In this document: positions 1 through 7,923 of the stretch, piece by piece
Layout of the letters: the number at the start of each line of letters is the position of its first letter
Position numbering within the stretch: the stretch's first letter is position 1
Source: Azomonas tarimensis
GTDB lineage: Bacteria; Pseudomonadota; Gammaproteobacteria; Pseudomonadales; Pseudomonadaceae
NCBI RefSeq assembly: GCF_042648805.1
Contig: NZ_JBHRXZ010000016.1
Location: 186,001 to 250,000 of the forward strand
Direction of reading: 5' to 3'
Length of the DNA stretch: 64,000 bases
Notes under the pieces: model-generated
The model's database searches: none
Seen by the model: only the letters and a program-made list of their open reading frames with translations
What the model was told of the DNA's origin: nothing
Translations under genes and position numbers: made by a program

Positions 1-768
1 GGTGGTGGTCTGTGGGTACTGCTGCATGAAGTCAGCCAGGTTGCGGATGTCGGCGTAGCTTTCCTGACGCACGTCTGCGCTGTCGAAGTCGAACTTCACG
101 TCCAGTTCGACGCGAACAACTTCTGGAACCGGCTCGGGTTCCGGAGCGGGGGCCGGAGCGGCGACAGGGGCAGGAGCCGGCTCTGGCGCAGGCTGAGCCA
201 CCTGACGAGTAGTACCGCCAATGTTCACACCTACACCGAAGCCAGCCATCCACTCGCTGAAATCGGAGTCGATGTTATACATGCCGTCGAGACCTGCACG
301 GGCAAAGATATACTCGGTAAAGTAGTACTTCACACCAGCACCGACGTTGGCGTAGGTGCTGCGGTCACGACCGCTGCGGTCAACCTGGCCGATGCTCTGG
401 TGGGCCATACCGGCGGAAACGTAGGGGCGCAGGCCTACACCTGGCTGACCGAAGTGGTAGGCCGCATCGAGGGAAGTGTATTCGCCACGGATGCGATCAC
501 GGCTGCCGGTTCCATCGACGAAGCGCGAGTTCAGGCGATCATAGTCGCCATGGGACAGACCTAGGGAGATATCGTCGGTCAGGAAGTAGCTCACGCCACC
601 GCCGTACATGCGCCCATCACGGCCCTGCAGATCGCGGGTGCTGTCGTGGAAATAGGCCTTCCCGAACAATTCCACCTCAACGGCACCCTGGCCCTGGGCC
701 AGCGCGCCGAGCGAAGAAGCTGCAACCAAGGAACCGATGGCGATGCCTAAGGTGTTTTTCAATTTCAT
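1..768 (-). CDS. oprF: Outer-membrane porin OprF, 5' part (gene runs off the left edge)
   Basis: The first 256 codons of an OprF/OmpA-family porin are present; the rest of the C-terminal peptidoglycan-binding domain lies outside the window. The N-terminus MKLKNTLG is typical, with a signal peptide ending near ALA at residue 24. The eight-stranded beta-barrel follows (residues about 25-180, with YFLTDDISLGLSHGDYD and HFGQPGVGLRPYVSAG), then a Pro-Ala-Glu linker at about 188-218, then the start of the OmpA domain (VELDVKFDFDSADV). In P. aeruginosa OprF this linker holds a cysteine-bearing TSP3-like calcium segment; here it is replaced by a low-complexity Pro/Ala stretch with no cysteine. The gene lies 94 bp downstream of sigX, which in Pseudomonas drives oprF transcription. 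A GGGGA ribosome-binding site precedes the ATG. The protein links the outer membrane to peptidoglycan and acts as a slow porin. Confidence 0.95.
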   Translation of the reverse strand, partial: MKLKNTLGIAIGSLVAASSLGALAQGQGAVEVELFGKAYFHDSTRDLQGRDGRMYGGGVSYFLTDDISLGLSHGDYDRLNSRFVDGTGSRDRIRGEYTSLDAAYHFGQPGVGLRPYVSAGMAHQSIGQVDRSGRDRSTYANVGAGVKYYFTEYIFARAGLDGMYNIDSDFSEWMAGFGVGVNIGGTTRQVAQPAPEPAPAPVAAPAPAPEPEPVPEVVRVELDVKFDFDSADVRQESYADIRNLADFMQQYPQTTT

Positions 769-862
769 CCGTAAATCCCCATTTCTGGTGGTTGTTTAAC
801 GATCATGCCGATACGTATCTAAGGGACGACCGTCATTGGTCAGATAAGACAACGATTGTAGG

Positions 863-1456
863 CTAAGTTTCAGTTTTCGCTGAAAATTTTTCCCTCATCT
901 TATCCAAGGACCGCTTGTACCGCATCTTGGTCGCACTCAACCCCATGTGCATGATGTCCGCGATCTCCTGAAACTCGAGTTCGGCCACGAACCGCAAGAT
1001 CAAGATCTCGCGATCAATGGGGTTGACATGTACCAACCAACGGTCAAGCCCGCCTTTCTCTACCAGCCGAGGGGCTTTTTCATCGGAAGCCTCCTCTACC
1101 GGATCAAGACTCAGCGCATCCACTAACCGGCGCTTGCGCCGCTCTTTCCGATACTGCGTAATGCACTCATTATAAGTAATGCTGAACAACCAGGTCTTGA
1201 ACTTCGACTTTCCTTCAAAGTTTTTCAACCCATATAGCACTTTGAGCATGACCTCCTGCGTGACGTCATCGGCATCCCGCTCATTGCCCAGATACCGCGC
1301 ACATACGTTGTATATCGTGCGCTGGTAGCGGTGCATGAGCTCTTCATAAGCCCGAGTTATATGGAACAGCTCTTCATGCGCTCGTTGTACAAGCTCTTCA
1401 TCGGAGAGCTTGCGAGGATCGTAGCGTGAAGATGCAGGTCGATGGGTTCTAGTCAA
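863..1456 (-). CDS. sigX: ECF sigma factor SigX
   Basis: This 197-residue extracytoplasmic-function sigma factor has region 2 at about residues 35-105 (YQRTIYNVCARYLGNERDADD, then FKTWLFSITYNECITQYRKE) and region 4 at about 140-190 (DREILILRFVAELEFQEIADIM). It is close to P. aeruginosa SigX over its whole length. In Pseudomonas, SigX controls oprF and membrane fatty-acid genes and responds to envelope stress such as osmotic and cold shock. There is no anti-sigma gene beside it. Instead it follows cmpX (74 bp upstream), whose mechanosensitive channel product has been linked to SigX activity, and precedes oprF. Confidence 0.95.
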   Translation of the reverse strand: MTRTHRPASSRYDPRKLSDEELVQRAHEELFHITRAYEELMHRYQRTIYNVCARYLGNERDADDVTQEVMLKVLYGLKNFEGKSKFKTWLFSITYNECITQYRKERRKRRLVDALSLDPVEEASDEKAPRLVEKGGLDRWLVHVNPIDREILILRFVAELEFQEIADIMHMGLSATKMRYKRSLDKMREKFSAKTET

Positions 1457-1530
1457 GACGTTGAGCCAACCAGCAGAGTCACAGCTCTTCGCCAGTCGTC
1501 AGCGAAGCGGCGCGTACTTTACCAGAAGAC

Positions 1531-2355
1531 TCACTGACTTGTGATCCGGTCCTTCAGCAGCTCGCGATTGGCTACTGAAACCAGCTCACCAGACTCCGTC
1601 AGCATCACAGTCTTGACAGTCCCGATCTCCTCGATCTGACCTTCCAGATCCCCGAGCCGAATCCGCTGGCCGACCTCGTACAACTCCCGCACATATATTC
1701 CGGCAAGAATTTGCCCAACTAGTTCGCGGCTGCCCAGACCAAACGCCAACGCCATTGCCAGCCCGACCGAGGAAAAGACGATGGCAATCACATAATTGAG
1801 GAGCTCCGCACGTATCTCGAGCTGGGTGATGGCCACCGACAGGGTGATGACGATTACCAACCCCTGCGCCACCCTGCCCAAGCCACGCGCATGATCCAGA
1901 CCGACGCCCTCGGCAGCACCCTGCAACACCCGGCACACCAACTGGCCCAGCAGGAAGCCGCCCAGCAGGATCACGCCAGCTCCAAGCACCTTGGGCAGAT
2001 AGAGCGCGAATGCATCGAGCGCGCCAGAAACCCGTTCGAGCCCCAATGACTCGATCGCGGAGACCAGGAAAATCAGCAGCACGAACCAATAGGCGATCTT
2101 GCCGAGCAGCAGTGAGGGCGGCGCACCCACACCTACCCGGCCGAGCAGCTTGGCCACGCCCGAACCCGCAACAAGCCGGTCGAGCCCGACCTTGGCAAGC
2201 AACCTAGACAGCAGGCTGTCGAGCAGCCGAGCCACCAGAAAGCCCAGCGCAAGCACCAGGAGCGCACCCAGCAAGCGGGGTATGAAGTCGGCTACTGGCG
2301 CCCACAGCGATGCCAGGACGCCCAGGAAGTTTTGAGTCCAGTGATCGAATTCCAT
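1531..2355 (-). CDS. cmpX: Mechanosensitive ion channel family protein CmpX
   Basis: This is a 274-residue inner-membrane protein of the small-conductance mechanosensitive channel type. I chose the ATG at 2355 (MEFDHWTQNFLG) because it gives the usual CmpX length and lies 2 bp after the crfX stop; a longer frame upstream overlaps crfX and lacks membrane character. Several hydrophobic helices fill residues about 15-200 (for example LLGALLVLALGFLVARLLD and FSSVGLAMALAFGLGS). The short cytoplasmic MscS-like beta domain follows (GIYVRELYEVGQRIRLGDLEG and GTVKTVMLTESGELVSVANREL). In P. aeruginosa and P. fluorescens, cmpX sits next to sigX and its loss raises SigX activity. The order crfX-cmpX-sigX-oprF is kept here. 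Confidence 0.92.
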   Translation of the reverse strand: MEFDHWTQNFLGVLASLWAPVADFIPRLLGALLVLALGFLVARLLDSLLSRLLAKVGLDRLVAGSGVAKLLGRVGVGAPPSLLLGKIAYWFVLLIFLVSAIESLGLERVSGALDAFALYLPKVLGAGVILLGGFLLGQLVCRVLQGAAEGVGLDHARGLGRVAQGLVIVITLSVAITQLEIRAELLNYVIAIVFSSVGLAMALAFGLGSRELVGQILAGIYVRELYEVGQRIRLGDLEGQIEEIGTVKTVMLTESGELVSVANRELLKDRITSQ

Positions 2356-2357
2356 GA

Positions 2358-2594
2358 TCAGCCTTGCTGGTTGCGTTTTGAAGGATGACACCGAGTCACA
2401 TGGCGACCCTGGGTCGGCCCGCCGCTGGCGAGTATCAGGAAAACCTCGCACCAGTGCCCCACCAGGGCAAAGAGATCCGCTGCGCCGACCTGCCTGTTGG
2501 CTGTTTGCAGCACTCGCTCCAGACAGGCGTCGTCGTCGTGGCCAGAAGGCTCGTTGAGCATTTCCCGGAGGGAGTCTTCGAAAGGATCGCGCAT
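2358..2594 (-). CDS. crfX: Small conserved protein CrfX
   Basis: This 78-residue protein begins MRDPFEDSLREMLNE and continues with an acidic stretch (SGHDDDACLERVLQTANRQVG) and a weakly hydrophobic segment (DLFALVGHWCEVFLILASGG). It matches CrfX, the small protein encoded immediately upstream of cmpX in Pseudomonas; its biochemical role is not known. I chose the ATG at 2594 over an upstream in-frame ATG because the extra residues are Arg/Cys-rich and look non-coding. The stop lies 2 bp from the cmpX start, so the two are almost certainly translated from one message. Confidence 0.85.
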   Translation of the reverse strand: MRDPFEDSLREMLNEPSGHDDDACLERVLQTANRQVGAADLFALVGHWCEVFLILASGGPTQGRHVTRCHPSKRNQQG

Positions 2595-2752
2595 GCTTGA
2601 CCTCGCTTGTGTCTGGGCTAGACGCCCGGAGTCGCGCAGCGAGTCACATCTGTCAGCACAAGGCGCCATGCTCGCCGTTCCGACATTGGATCAGCGGCAC
2701 GACGTGAGCCTGGCCTGGCTTGGGTCACCAGGCAGGTCTCTGGCCAGAAGAA

Positions 2753-3241
2753 TTATTCCGGCATTTCCAGCGGTTGGGGAGAGACGATGATGCCGTTGTT
2801 GTCAGCGTAGAGGTATTCGCCGGGACGGAAGGTCACGCCGCAAAAGGTGACCGGCACGTTGAGATCGCCGATGCCGCGCTTGTCGGTTTTCATGGGGTGG
2901 CTCGCCAGCGCCTGGACGCCCAGATCGGTCTGCGCGATCACGTCCACGTCACGAACACAGCCGTAGACGACGATGCCTTCCCAACCATTCTTGGCCGCTT
3001 TTTCGGCAAGCATGTCCCCAAGCAGAGCCCGTCGCAAGGAGCCGCCACCATCGACTACCAGTACTTTCCCGGTACCGTCCTGATCGACCTGATCCTTGAC
3101 CACCGAATTATCCTCGAAGCATTTGATGGTCACCATCTGGCCGCCGAATGAGTCGCGCGCGCCGAAGTTGCTGAACAGCGGTTCGACAACCTGCACCAGG
3201 TCGGGATAGGCATCGCACAGGTCGGGGGTGACGTATTGCAT
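2753..3241 (-). CDS. rraA: RraA-family protein (ribonuclease E activity regulator RraA)
   Basis: The 162-residue product has the RraA/MenG fold along its full length: MQYVTPDLCDAYPD at the start, FGGQMVTIKCFEDNS, the glycine-rich VVDGGGSLRRALLGD, and GWEGIVVYGCVRDVDVI. RraA binds the RNase E C-terminal scaffold and inhibits mRNA decay. Related proteins with the same fold are metal-dependent 4-hydroxy-4-methyl-2-oxoglutarate aldolases, and the GD...R-D residues that carry that activity are also present, so both annotations are possible. The ATG at 3241 is preceded by GGAG. In P. aeruginosa a CorA-like gene (cmaX) lies between this gene and crfX; here only 158 bp separates them. Confidence 0.85.
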   Translation of the reverse strand: MQYVTPDLCDAYPDLVQVVEPLFSNFGARDSFGGQMVTIKCFEDNSVVKDQVDQDGTGKVLVVDGGGSLRRALLGDMLAEKAAKNGWEGIVVYGCVRDVDVIAQTDLGVQALASHPMKTDKRGIGDLNVPVTFCGVTFRPGEYLYADNNGIIVSPQPLEMPE

Positions 3242-3565
3242 GGGGGCAACTCCTGTTGAAGGGGGATGGATCGGGGCGTCGTCTCCGACAAGCGTCCGAC
3301 CGGTAGTGCGGGGTCGGCGCCGTTCCGCTGAAGACGGCAGCGCGGCCATGGTAAACGCCCACTCGCAGCGGCGAAACCGCGACCTCCGTCGGGCACCACC
3401 CCACCCGTGTATCGCGATCAGCTCTGCGCAGCGCCTGCTCGTAATACTCGGCCATGGCACTCTGTTAGTATCGTCCGGCCCCAATGGAGCGTTTCTTTCC
3501 CGCGAAGGTCATACGCTCTCGACGAGCCACCCTATTGGTTCAGCCCCCCATGGAAAGGAGCTTTC
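3242..3565. other. Divergent intergenic region between rraA and the rsbR-like operon
   Basis: There are 324 bp between the rraA start (minus strand) and the stressosome operon start (plus strand), so promoters for both must lie here. Open frames across it have no recognisable protein character. A strong ribosome-binding site (GGAAAGGAG, 3552-3560) sits ahead of the ATG at 3566. No convincing sigma-70 or sigma-54 promoter could be assigned by eye. Confidence 0.6.
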
Positions 3566-4405
3566 ATGCTTTCATCTGCCTTGGCAACCATCCTCAAGGA
3601 CAAACAGTCAGAGATTCTCGACCAATGGCTCACCGCCCAGCGCCAGGCAGGGATCCGCTTCGATCTCATCGACGAACGTGCGGTCGAGACCGACTCCCAG
3701 GAACTGCTCAAGACGCTGACCCGCGCCGTCAGTGAAGAGGGTACGGATATACTCGAGGCTGGCTGGAAGCCGGTCAGGGTGCTTCTCGAGCGGCTCTCTC
3801 AGACGCAAGGCCGTCTGGGCTTCAAGCCGAGCGAGACAGCGACCTTCGTGCTGTCGCTCAAGGAGCCGTTGTTTACCCAGATCCAGGCTGCTTCTGGGGA
3901 CCCGCTTGCCGACATCTGGACCGCCACGCGCCTGCTGGACCAGCTAGGGCTGTTCAGCATGGAATGTTTCATGTCCAGCCGCGAGCAGGTCATTCGCGAG
4001 CAGCAGGAAAGCATGCTTGAGCTGTCCACGCCGGTCGTGGAGCTCTGGAAAGGCGTGCTGGCGATCCCCCTGATCGGGTCACTGGACAGCAATCGCACCC
4101 AGATCGTCATGGAAGCCCTGCTGGAAAAGATCGTCGAGACCGAATCGGATATCGCTATCATCGACATCACTGGCGTGCCCACGGTCGACACCATGGTCGC
4201 CCAGCACCTGATCAAGACCATCACCGCTGCCAAATTGATGGGGGCCAAATGCATCATCAGCGGCATCCGCCCACAGATTGCCGCAACCATTGTCCACCTG
4301 GGAGTCGAGCTGGGCGATGTGGTCACCAAGTCCTCGCTGGCCGATGCCTTCCAGCTCGCCCTGCGAGAGCTGCAGGTGCGGATCGTGTCGGCGCCAGGGC
4401 GTTGA
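3566..4405 (+). CDS. rsbR: RsbR-family stressosome scaffold protein with C-terminal STAS domain
   Basis: This is a 279-residue protein with a helical N-terminal sensor half (residues about 1-150, not a globin by obvious motif) and a C-terminal STAS domain (about 165-270). In Bacillus, RsbR paralogs and RsbS build the 1.8-MDa stressosome that holds the kinase RsbT until stress. The STAS part keeps the diagnostic segments DITGVPTVDTMVA (from about residue 200) and GIRPQIAATIVHLG (from about 233), the region where RsbR proteins carry RsbT-phosphorylated threonines. The start at 3566 follows a strong Shine-Dalgarno; an upstream in-frame start gives an unlikely Trp/Pro-rich leader. It is the first gene of a six-gene run in which rsbS follows 10 bp later. 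Confidence 0.88.
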   Translation: MLSSALATILKDKQSEILDQWLTAQRQAGIRFDLIDERAVETDSQELLKTLTRAVSEEGTDILEAGWKPVRVLLERLSQTQGRLGFKPSETATFVLSLKEPLFTQIQAASGDPLADIWTATRLLDQLGLFSMECFMSSREQVIREQQESMLELSTPVVELWKGVLAIPLIGSLDSNRTQIVMEALLEKIVETESDIAIIDITGVPTVDTMVAQHLIKTITAAKLMGAKCIISGIRPQIAATIVHLGVELGDVVTKSSLADAFQLALRELQVRIVSAPGR

Positions 4406-4415
4406 GGGGGCGGTC

Positions 4416-4838
4416 ATGGTAGACAAGATTCCGATCCTCAAGATGGGTGATTACCTGCTCCTGAGCATCCAGGTGGACATGCACGACCAGCTGGCGCTCG
4501 ACCTGCAGGAAGACCTCACCGAGCAGATCGTCAAACACCGCAGCAAGGGTGTACTGATCGACATCTCTTCCCTGGAGATCGTCGATTCGTTCATCGGCCG
4601 CATGCTCTCTCACATCGCCAACGTGTCGCGAATCCTGGACGCCAAGGTGATCGTGGTCGGCATGCAGCCGGCCGTGGCCATCACACTGGTCGAGCTCGGC
4701 CTGTCGCTCGAAGGCATAGCCACCGCACTGAATGTCGAAAAGGGCATGCGCTGGCTGGAAAGGACCGTCCAACAAGACCTGAGCCTGGAGCCCGAGCGTG
4801 GGGAAGATACAGACCTTTCCGCTGAAGCAGGAAACTGA
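4416..4838 (+). CDS. rsbS: RsbS-like single-domain STAS stressosome protein
   Basis: This 140-residue protein is a stand-alone STAS domain. It begins MVDKIPILKMGDYLL, as RsbS proteins do, and keeps the motif LIDISSLEIVDSFIGRML, whose first serine (residue 51) corresponds to the serine phosphorylated by RsbT in Bacillus RsbS. The second half (VIVVGMQPAVAITLVELG) completes the STAS fold. About 20 C-terminal residues are acidic and extend past the usual RsbS end. RsbS is the antagonist that sequesters RsbT within the stressosome. Its 3' end overlaps the downstream rsbT start by 41 bp, so translation is probably coupled. Confidence 0.88.
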   Translation: MVDKIPILKMGDYLLLSIQVDMHDQLALDLQEDLTEQIVKHRSKGVLIDISSLEIVDSFIGRMLSHIANVSRILDAKVIVVGMQPAVAITLVELGLSLEGIATALNVEKGMRWLERTVQQDLSLEPERGEDTDLSAEAGN

Positions 4839-5196
4839 CATCGTCATCATTCGCCAGCAGGTTCGCAAGGCTGCGCAGGAAGCCGGGCTGGGCCTGGTAT
4901 CCCAGACCAAGATCGTGACCGCCGCCAGCGAGATCGCGCGAAACGCGCTGATCTACGGCGGCGGCGGCGAGTGCGTTCTGGAAACCACCGAGCGCGACCG
5001 GCGCAAGGCGGTTCGCCTGTCGATCAGTGATCAGGGCAATGGCATCGAGAATCTGGAACGCGCGATGGTGGATGGTTATACCTCAGGCAATGGCCTCGGC
5101 CTCGGCCTGAGTGGAGCCAAACGCCTTTCGGACGACTTCAGGATCGAAAGCCGTCCCGGCGCCGGCACCACGGTGGAGCTGTGGAAATGGCGATAG
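4798..5196 (+). CDS. rsbT: RsbT-like serine/threonine kinase (switch kinase)
   Basis: The product (132 residues) is a GHKL-type ATPase of the RsbT/RsbW family. The N-box reads TAASEIARNALIYGGGG (about residues 41-57), the G1 box ISDQGNGI (about 75-82) and the G2 box GNGLGLGLSGAKRLSDDF (about 96-113). RsbT phosphorylates RsbR and RsbS on the stressosome and, once released, activates a downstream partner. The GTG at 4798 is the start that gives the normal RsbT N-terminus ahead of TDIVIIRQQVRKAAQEAG; it lies inside the 3' end of rsbS. The classical RsbT partner RsbU is absent here. Confidence 0.88.
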   Translation: MGKIQTFPLKQETDIVIIRQQVRKAAQEAGLGLVSQTKIVTAASEIARNALIYGGGGECVLETTERDRRKAVRLSISDQGNGIENLERAMVDGYTSGNGLGLGLSGAKRLSDDFRIESRPGAGTTVELWKWR

Positions 5197-6173
5197 CCTG
5201 CCGCTACTGCAATCTGGTGTTGACGATCAGCGACCCGGCGCATGTCGATGCGGCCAGACGCGCCATTGTGCGCGAGGCCTCGACGCTCGTCGATGACGAA
5301 ACCCTGATCGGTCGCCTTACGGTGGTGATCCAGGAGCTCGCGCGCAATCTGGTCAATCATGCCGGCGGTGGTGAGCTTCTCTTCAGCCATGACGGTCGGC
5401 GGATTTCGCTGATAGCCATGGACAACGGCCCGGGAATGGACAATATCGCGCAGTGCCTGGCCGACCACTATTCCACCACCGGCACCATGGGTGCCGGGCT
5501 CGGTGCCATCCGCCGGATGTCTGATGAATTCGACCTCTACTCTCGCCCCGGGCAAGGCGCCCTGGTGTATGCCGGGTTTCGCCTGCCCTGCGGTCCACGG
5601 GACCCCGAGCCAAGGGTAGGTACTGTCTGTACGGCCTATCCGGGTGAGGACGTCTGCGGCGACAGCTGGGCAGTGAAAGGCCACCGGGTGATGGTTTGCG
5701 ACGGCCTCGGACATGGCCATCTGGCTCATGAAGCCAGCCGCAAGGCGCGCGAAGTGTTTCTTCTGCACAATCCCAGCCTGCCCTTGACAGCGGTCATGGA
5801 GCAATTGCACCGGGCACTGTTGCCGACCCGCGGCGGTGCCGTCGCCCTCGCCGAAATCGAGCCAGCCATCGGGCGGGTCAGCTTCTGCGGCATAGGCAAT
5901 ATCAGCGGCATGCTGGCGGGTGATCGAAGTCGCGGGCTAATGTCCAGCAACGGAACCGTTGGCTACAAAATTGGCCGAATTCAGAGCTTCAGCTATCCCT
6001 GGGATAAAGCGATGCCTCTGATCCTGACGTCCGATGGCATCACGACCCGATACAACCTGTCTGGCGATCTCGCGATACTAGGGCGGCACCCTGCCCTCAT
6101 CGCGGCATTGATCCACCGGGACTACAAGCGCCTCAACGACGATGTGACTGTGGTGGTGATGAAAGGTGAATGA
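5181..6173 (+). CDS. RsbT-like ATPase / PP2C (SpoIIE-type) phosphatase fusion, RsbX-like
   Basis: This 330-residue protein has two domains. Residues about 1-135 are an RsbT/RsbW-type GHKL ATPase (QELARNLVNHAGGG, MDNGPGM, GAGLGAIRRMSDEFDL). Residues about 145-328 are a PP2C/SpoIIE phosphatase with the metal-ligand motifs GEDVCGDSW, CDGLGHG, LTSDGI and LNDDVTVVV. In Bacillus the separate phosphatase RsbX resets RsbR and RsbS after stress; this gene occupies the same operon position, so a reset role is the best inference. The extra ATPase domain is unlike RsbX and resembles RsbT encoded just upstream. Translation may begin at GTG 5181 or ATG 5187; both overlap the rsbT stop. Confidence 0.83.
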   Translation: MEMAIACRYCNLVLTISDPAHVDAARRAIVREASTLVDDETLIGRLTVVIQELARNLVNHAGGGELLFSHDGRRISLIAMDNGPGMDNIAQCLADHYSTTGTMGAGLGAIRRMSDEFDLYSRPGQGALVYAGFRLPCGPRDPEPRVGTVCTAYPGEDVCGDSWAVKGHRVMVCDGLGHGHLAHEASRKAREVFLLHNPSLPLTAVMEQLHRALLPTRGGAVALAEIEPAIGRVSFCGIGNISGMLAGDRSRGLMSSNGTVGYKIGRIQSFSYPWDKAMPLILTSDGITTRYNLSGDLAILGRHPALIAALIHRDYKRLNDDVTVVVMKGE

Positions 6174-7923
6174 ACGCATTCGTCTGATGAGCATCGAGGT
6201 GCTGGACGAGATCGACGTCGTCAGCAGCCGACAGAGCGCCAAGAAGATCGCAGCCGACCTTGGCATGAGCAAGCTCGAGCAGATCCGGATCGCCACCACC
6301 GTCTCAGAACTGGCGCGCAACGTCTACCAGTATGCCAGCTCAGGCACCGTACACTTCGATTTGCAGCGCAATGCGCTCGGCCAACTCGATGCCTTGTACA
6401 TTGAGATCATCGACCGCGGCCCAGGGATCACCGCACTCGACGAGATACTCAATGGCAGCTACGTCTCTGCCACCGGCATGGGGGTCGGGCTGCGCGGTGC
6501 CAGGCGCCTGATGGACGAGTTCGACATACACAGCACCAGCCGGGGCACCCGCATTCTCGGCGGCAAACGCCTCCACCCGCCCCGCCCTTTTCCTTCGAAG
6601 GCCGAGCTTCAGATGATGCGCGGACATCTGGAAGCCGGCACTTCGGCCGACCCCTATACCGAAATCAAGGAACAGGCCCAGGAGCTGCTGCTTACCACTG
6701 CCGAGTTGCAGACCAAGAAAGACGAGCTCGAAGCGATCAATCTGGAACTGGAAAACACCAATCAGGGCGTGGTGGCGCTCTATTCGGAGCTGGAAAAGAC
6801 CGCCCAGGAACTCCAGGAGGCAAGTGAGTCGAAGAACCGTTTCTTTTCCAACATGACCCACGAGTTCCGCTCGCCGATCAACATCATCGACAACATTTCT
6901 CGCCTGTTGCTCGAAGGCAGTGACGGCACCCTGACCCATGAGCAGCGCAAGCAGGTCCGCTTCATCAGCGACGCGGCGACCGAGCTGGCCGAGCTGGTCA
7001 ACGAATTGCTCGATCTCGCCGAAGCGCAGTCGGGGCGCCTGGAAGTGGTGCCCGAGCGGTTCTCGCTGTTCGATTTCATCGAACAACTACGGCAGTTTAC
7101 CGGCGCCCTGTCGATGCGCTATCCGGCCCTCACCTGGGAAGTACTCCAGCCCACGCAGGATGCCACGCTCCATACCGACCGGGGTCGGTTGTTCCAGATC
7201 ATGCGCAATCTGATCGGCAACGCATTCAAGTACACGCCGTCCGGCCTTATTCGTGTGCAGGTCTTCCAGCCCGACAACGACACACTGGAATTCGTCGTGG
7301 AGGACTCGGGCATAGGCATCTCGGAAGAAAACCAGGCGCGCATCTTCGAGGAGTTCTGCCGCCTGCGTACGCCTGGGCTGACCAATATCCAGGGAACCGG
7401 CCTGGGCCTGTCGCTGGCTCGTCAGCTGGCTGGACTGCTACGCGGCGACATCAGCCTGACCAGCGAACCGGGACGTGGCAGCCGCTTTCAGTTGCACCTG
7501 CCACGTCACCTCGACCAAGACGCAAACCGGCCCGCGAGCGACCTCACTGGTACCACGGTACTGATCATCGACGACAACGAGGCCGACCGATACCTGCTCA
7601 GCCGGCTGCTGCAGCCTTATCACGCCATCGTCCTCGAAGCCCAGACCGCAAGCGAAAGCATCGACAAACTGTACTCGGTGAGACCGGACGTGATCTTCCT
7701 GGATCTGGACCTTCCGGATTTCGATGGGGCGGAGCTGCTGATGAGCATGGACCGCAGCCTGCACGCGAAGGTGGTGATCAACACCGCAAAGGCGCTTGGA
7801 GACGCCGAGCGCGCGCAGCTTGCACCTCTGGCGCAGGCTATTCTTGCCAAGGGCTCGCCGGGCTACGCCGAGGCAGTGTTGCAAACCGTGCAGCGGGTCA
7901 GGGAGGGTTTCAATGCGCACTAG
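6166..7923 (+). CDS. Hybrid histidine kinase with N-terminal RsbT-like ATPase and C-terminal receiver
   Basis: The 585-residue product contains, in order, an RsbT/RsbW-like GHKL domain (about 1-140; TTVSELARNVYQYASSG, IDRGPGI, GMGVGLRGARRLMDEFD), a coiled-coil linker (about 155-225, Glu/Leu-rich), a HisKA dimerisation domain with the phospho-acceptor His232 in NMTHEFRSPI, a second GHKL kinase domain (about 340-450; NLIGNAFKYTPSG, DSGIGI, GTGLGLSLARQ) and a receiver domain with Asp513 (IFLDLDLPDFDG). It has no membrane segment, so it is cytoplasmic. The N-terminal module repeats the RsbT fold of the two preceding genes and could dock on RsbS/RsbR. The start is GTG 6166, overlapping the preceding stop; ATG 6187 is an alternative. 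Confidence 0.85.
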   Translation: MNERIRLMSIEVLDEIDVVSSRQSAKKIAADLGMSKLEQIRIATTVSELARNVYQYASSGTVHFDLQRNALGQLDALYIEIIDRGPGITALDEILNGSYVSATGMGVGLRGARRLMDEFDIHSTSRGTRILGGKRLHPPRPFPSKAELQMMRGHLEAGTSADPYTEIKEQAQELLLTTAELQTKKDELEAINLELENTNQGVVALYSELEKTAQELQEASESKNRFFSNMTHEFRSPINIIDNISRLLLEGSDGTLTHEQRKQVRFISDAATELAELVNELLDLAEAQSGRLEVVPERFSLFDFIEQLRQFTGALSMRYPALTWEVLQPTQDATLHTDRGRLFQIMRNLIGNAFKYTPSGLIRVQVFQPDNDTLEFVVEDSGIGISEENQARIFEEFCRLRTPGLTNIQGTGLGLSLARQLAGLLRGDISLTSEPGRGSRFQLHLPRHLDQDANRPASDLTGTTVLIIDDNEADRYLLSRLLQPYHAIVLEAQTASESIDKLYSVRPDVIFLDLDLPDFDGAELLMSMDRSLHAKVVINTAKALGDAERAQLAPLAQAILAKGSPGYAEAVLQTVQRVREGFNAH

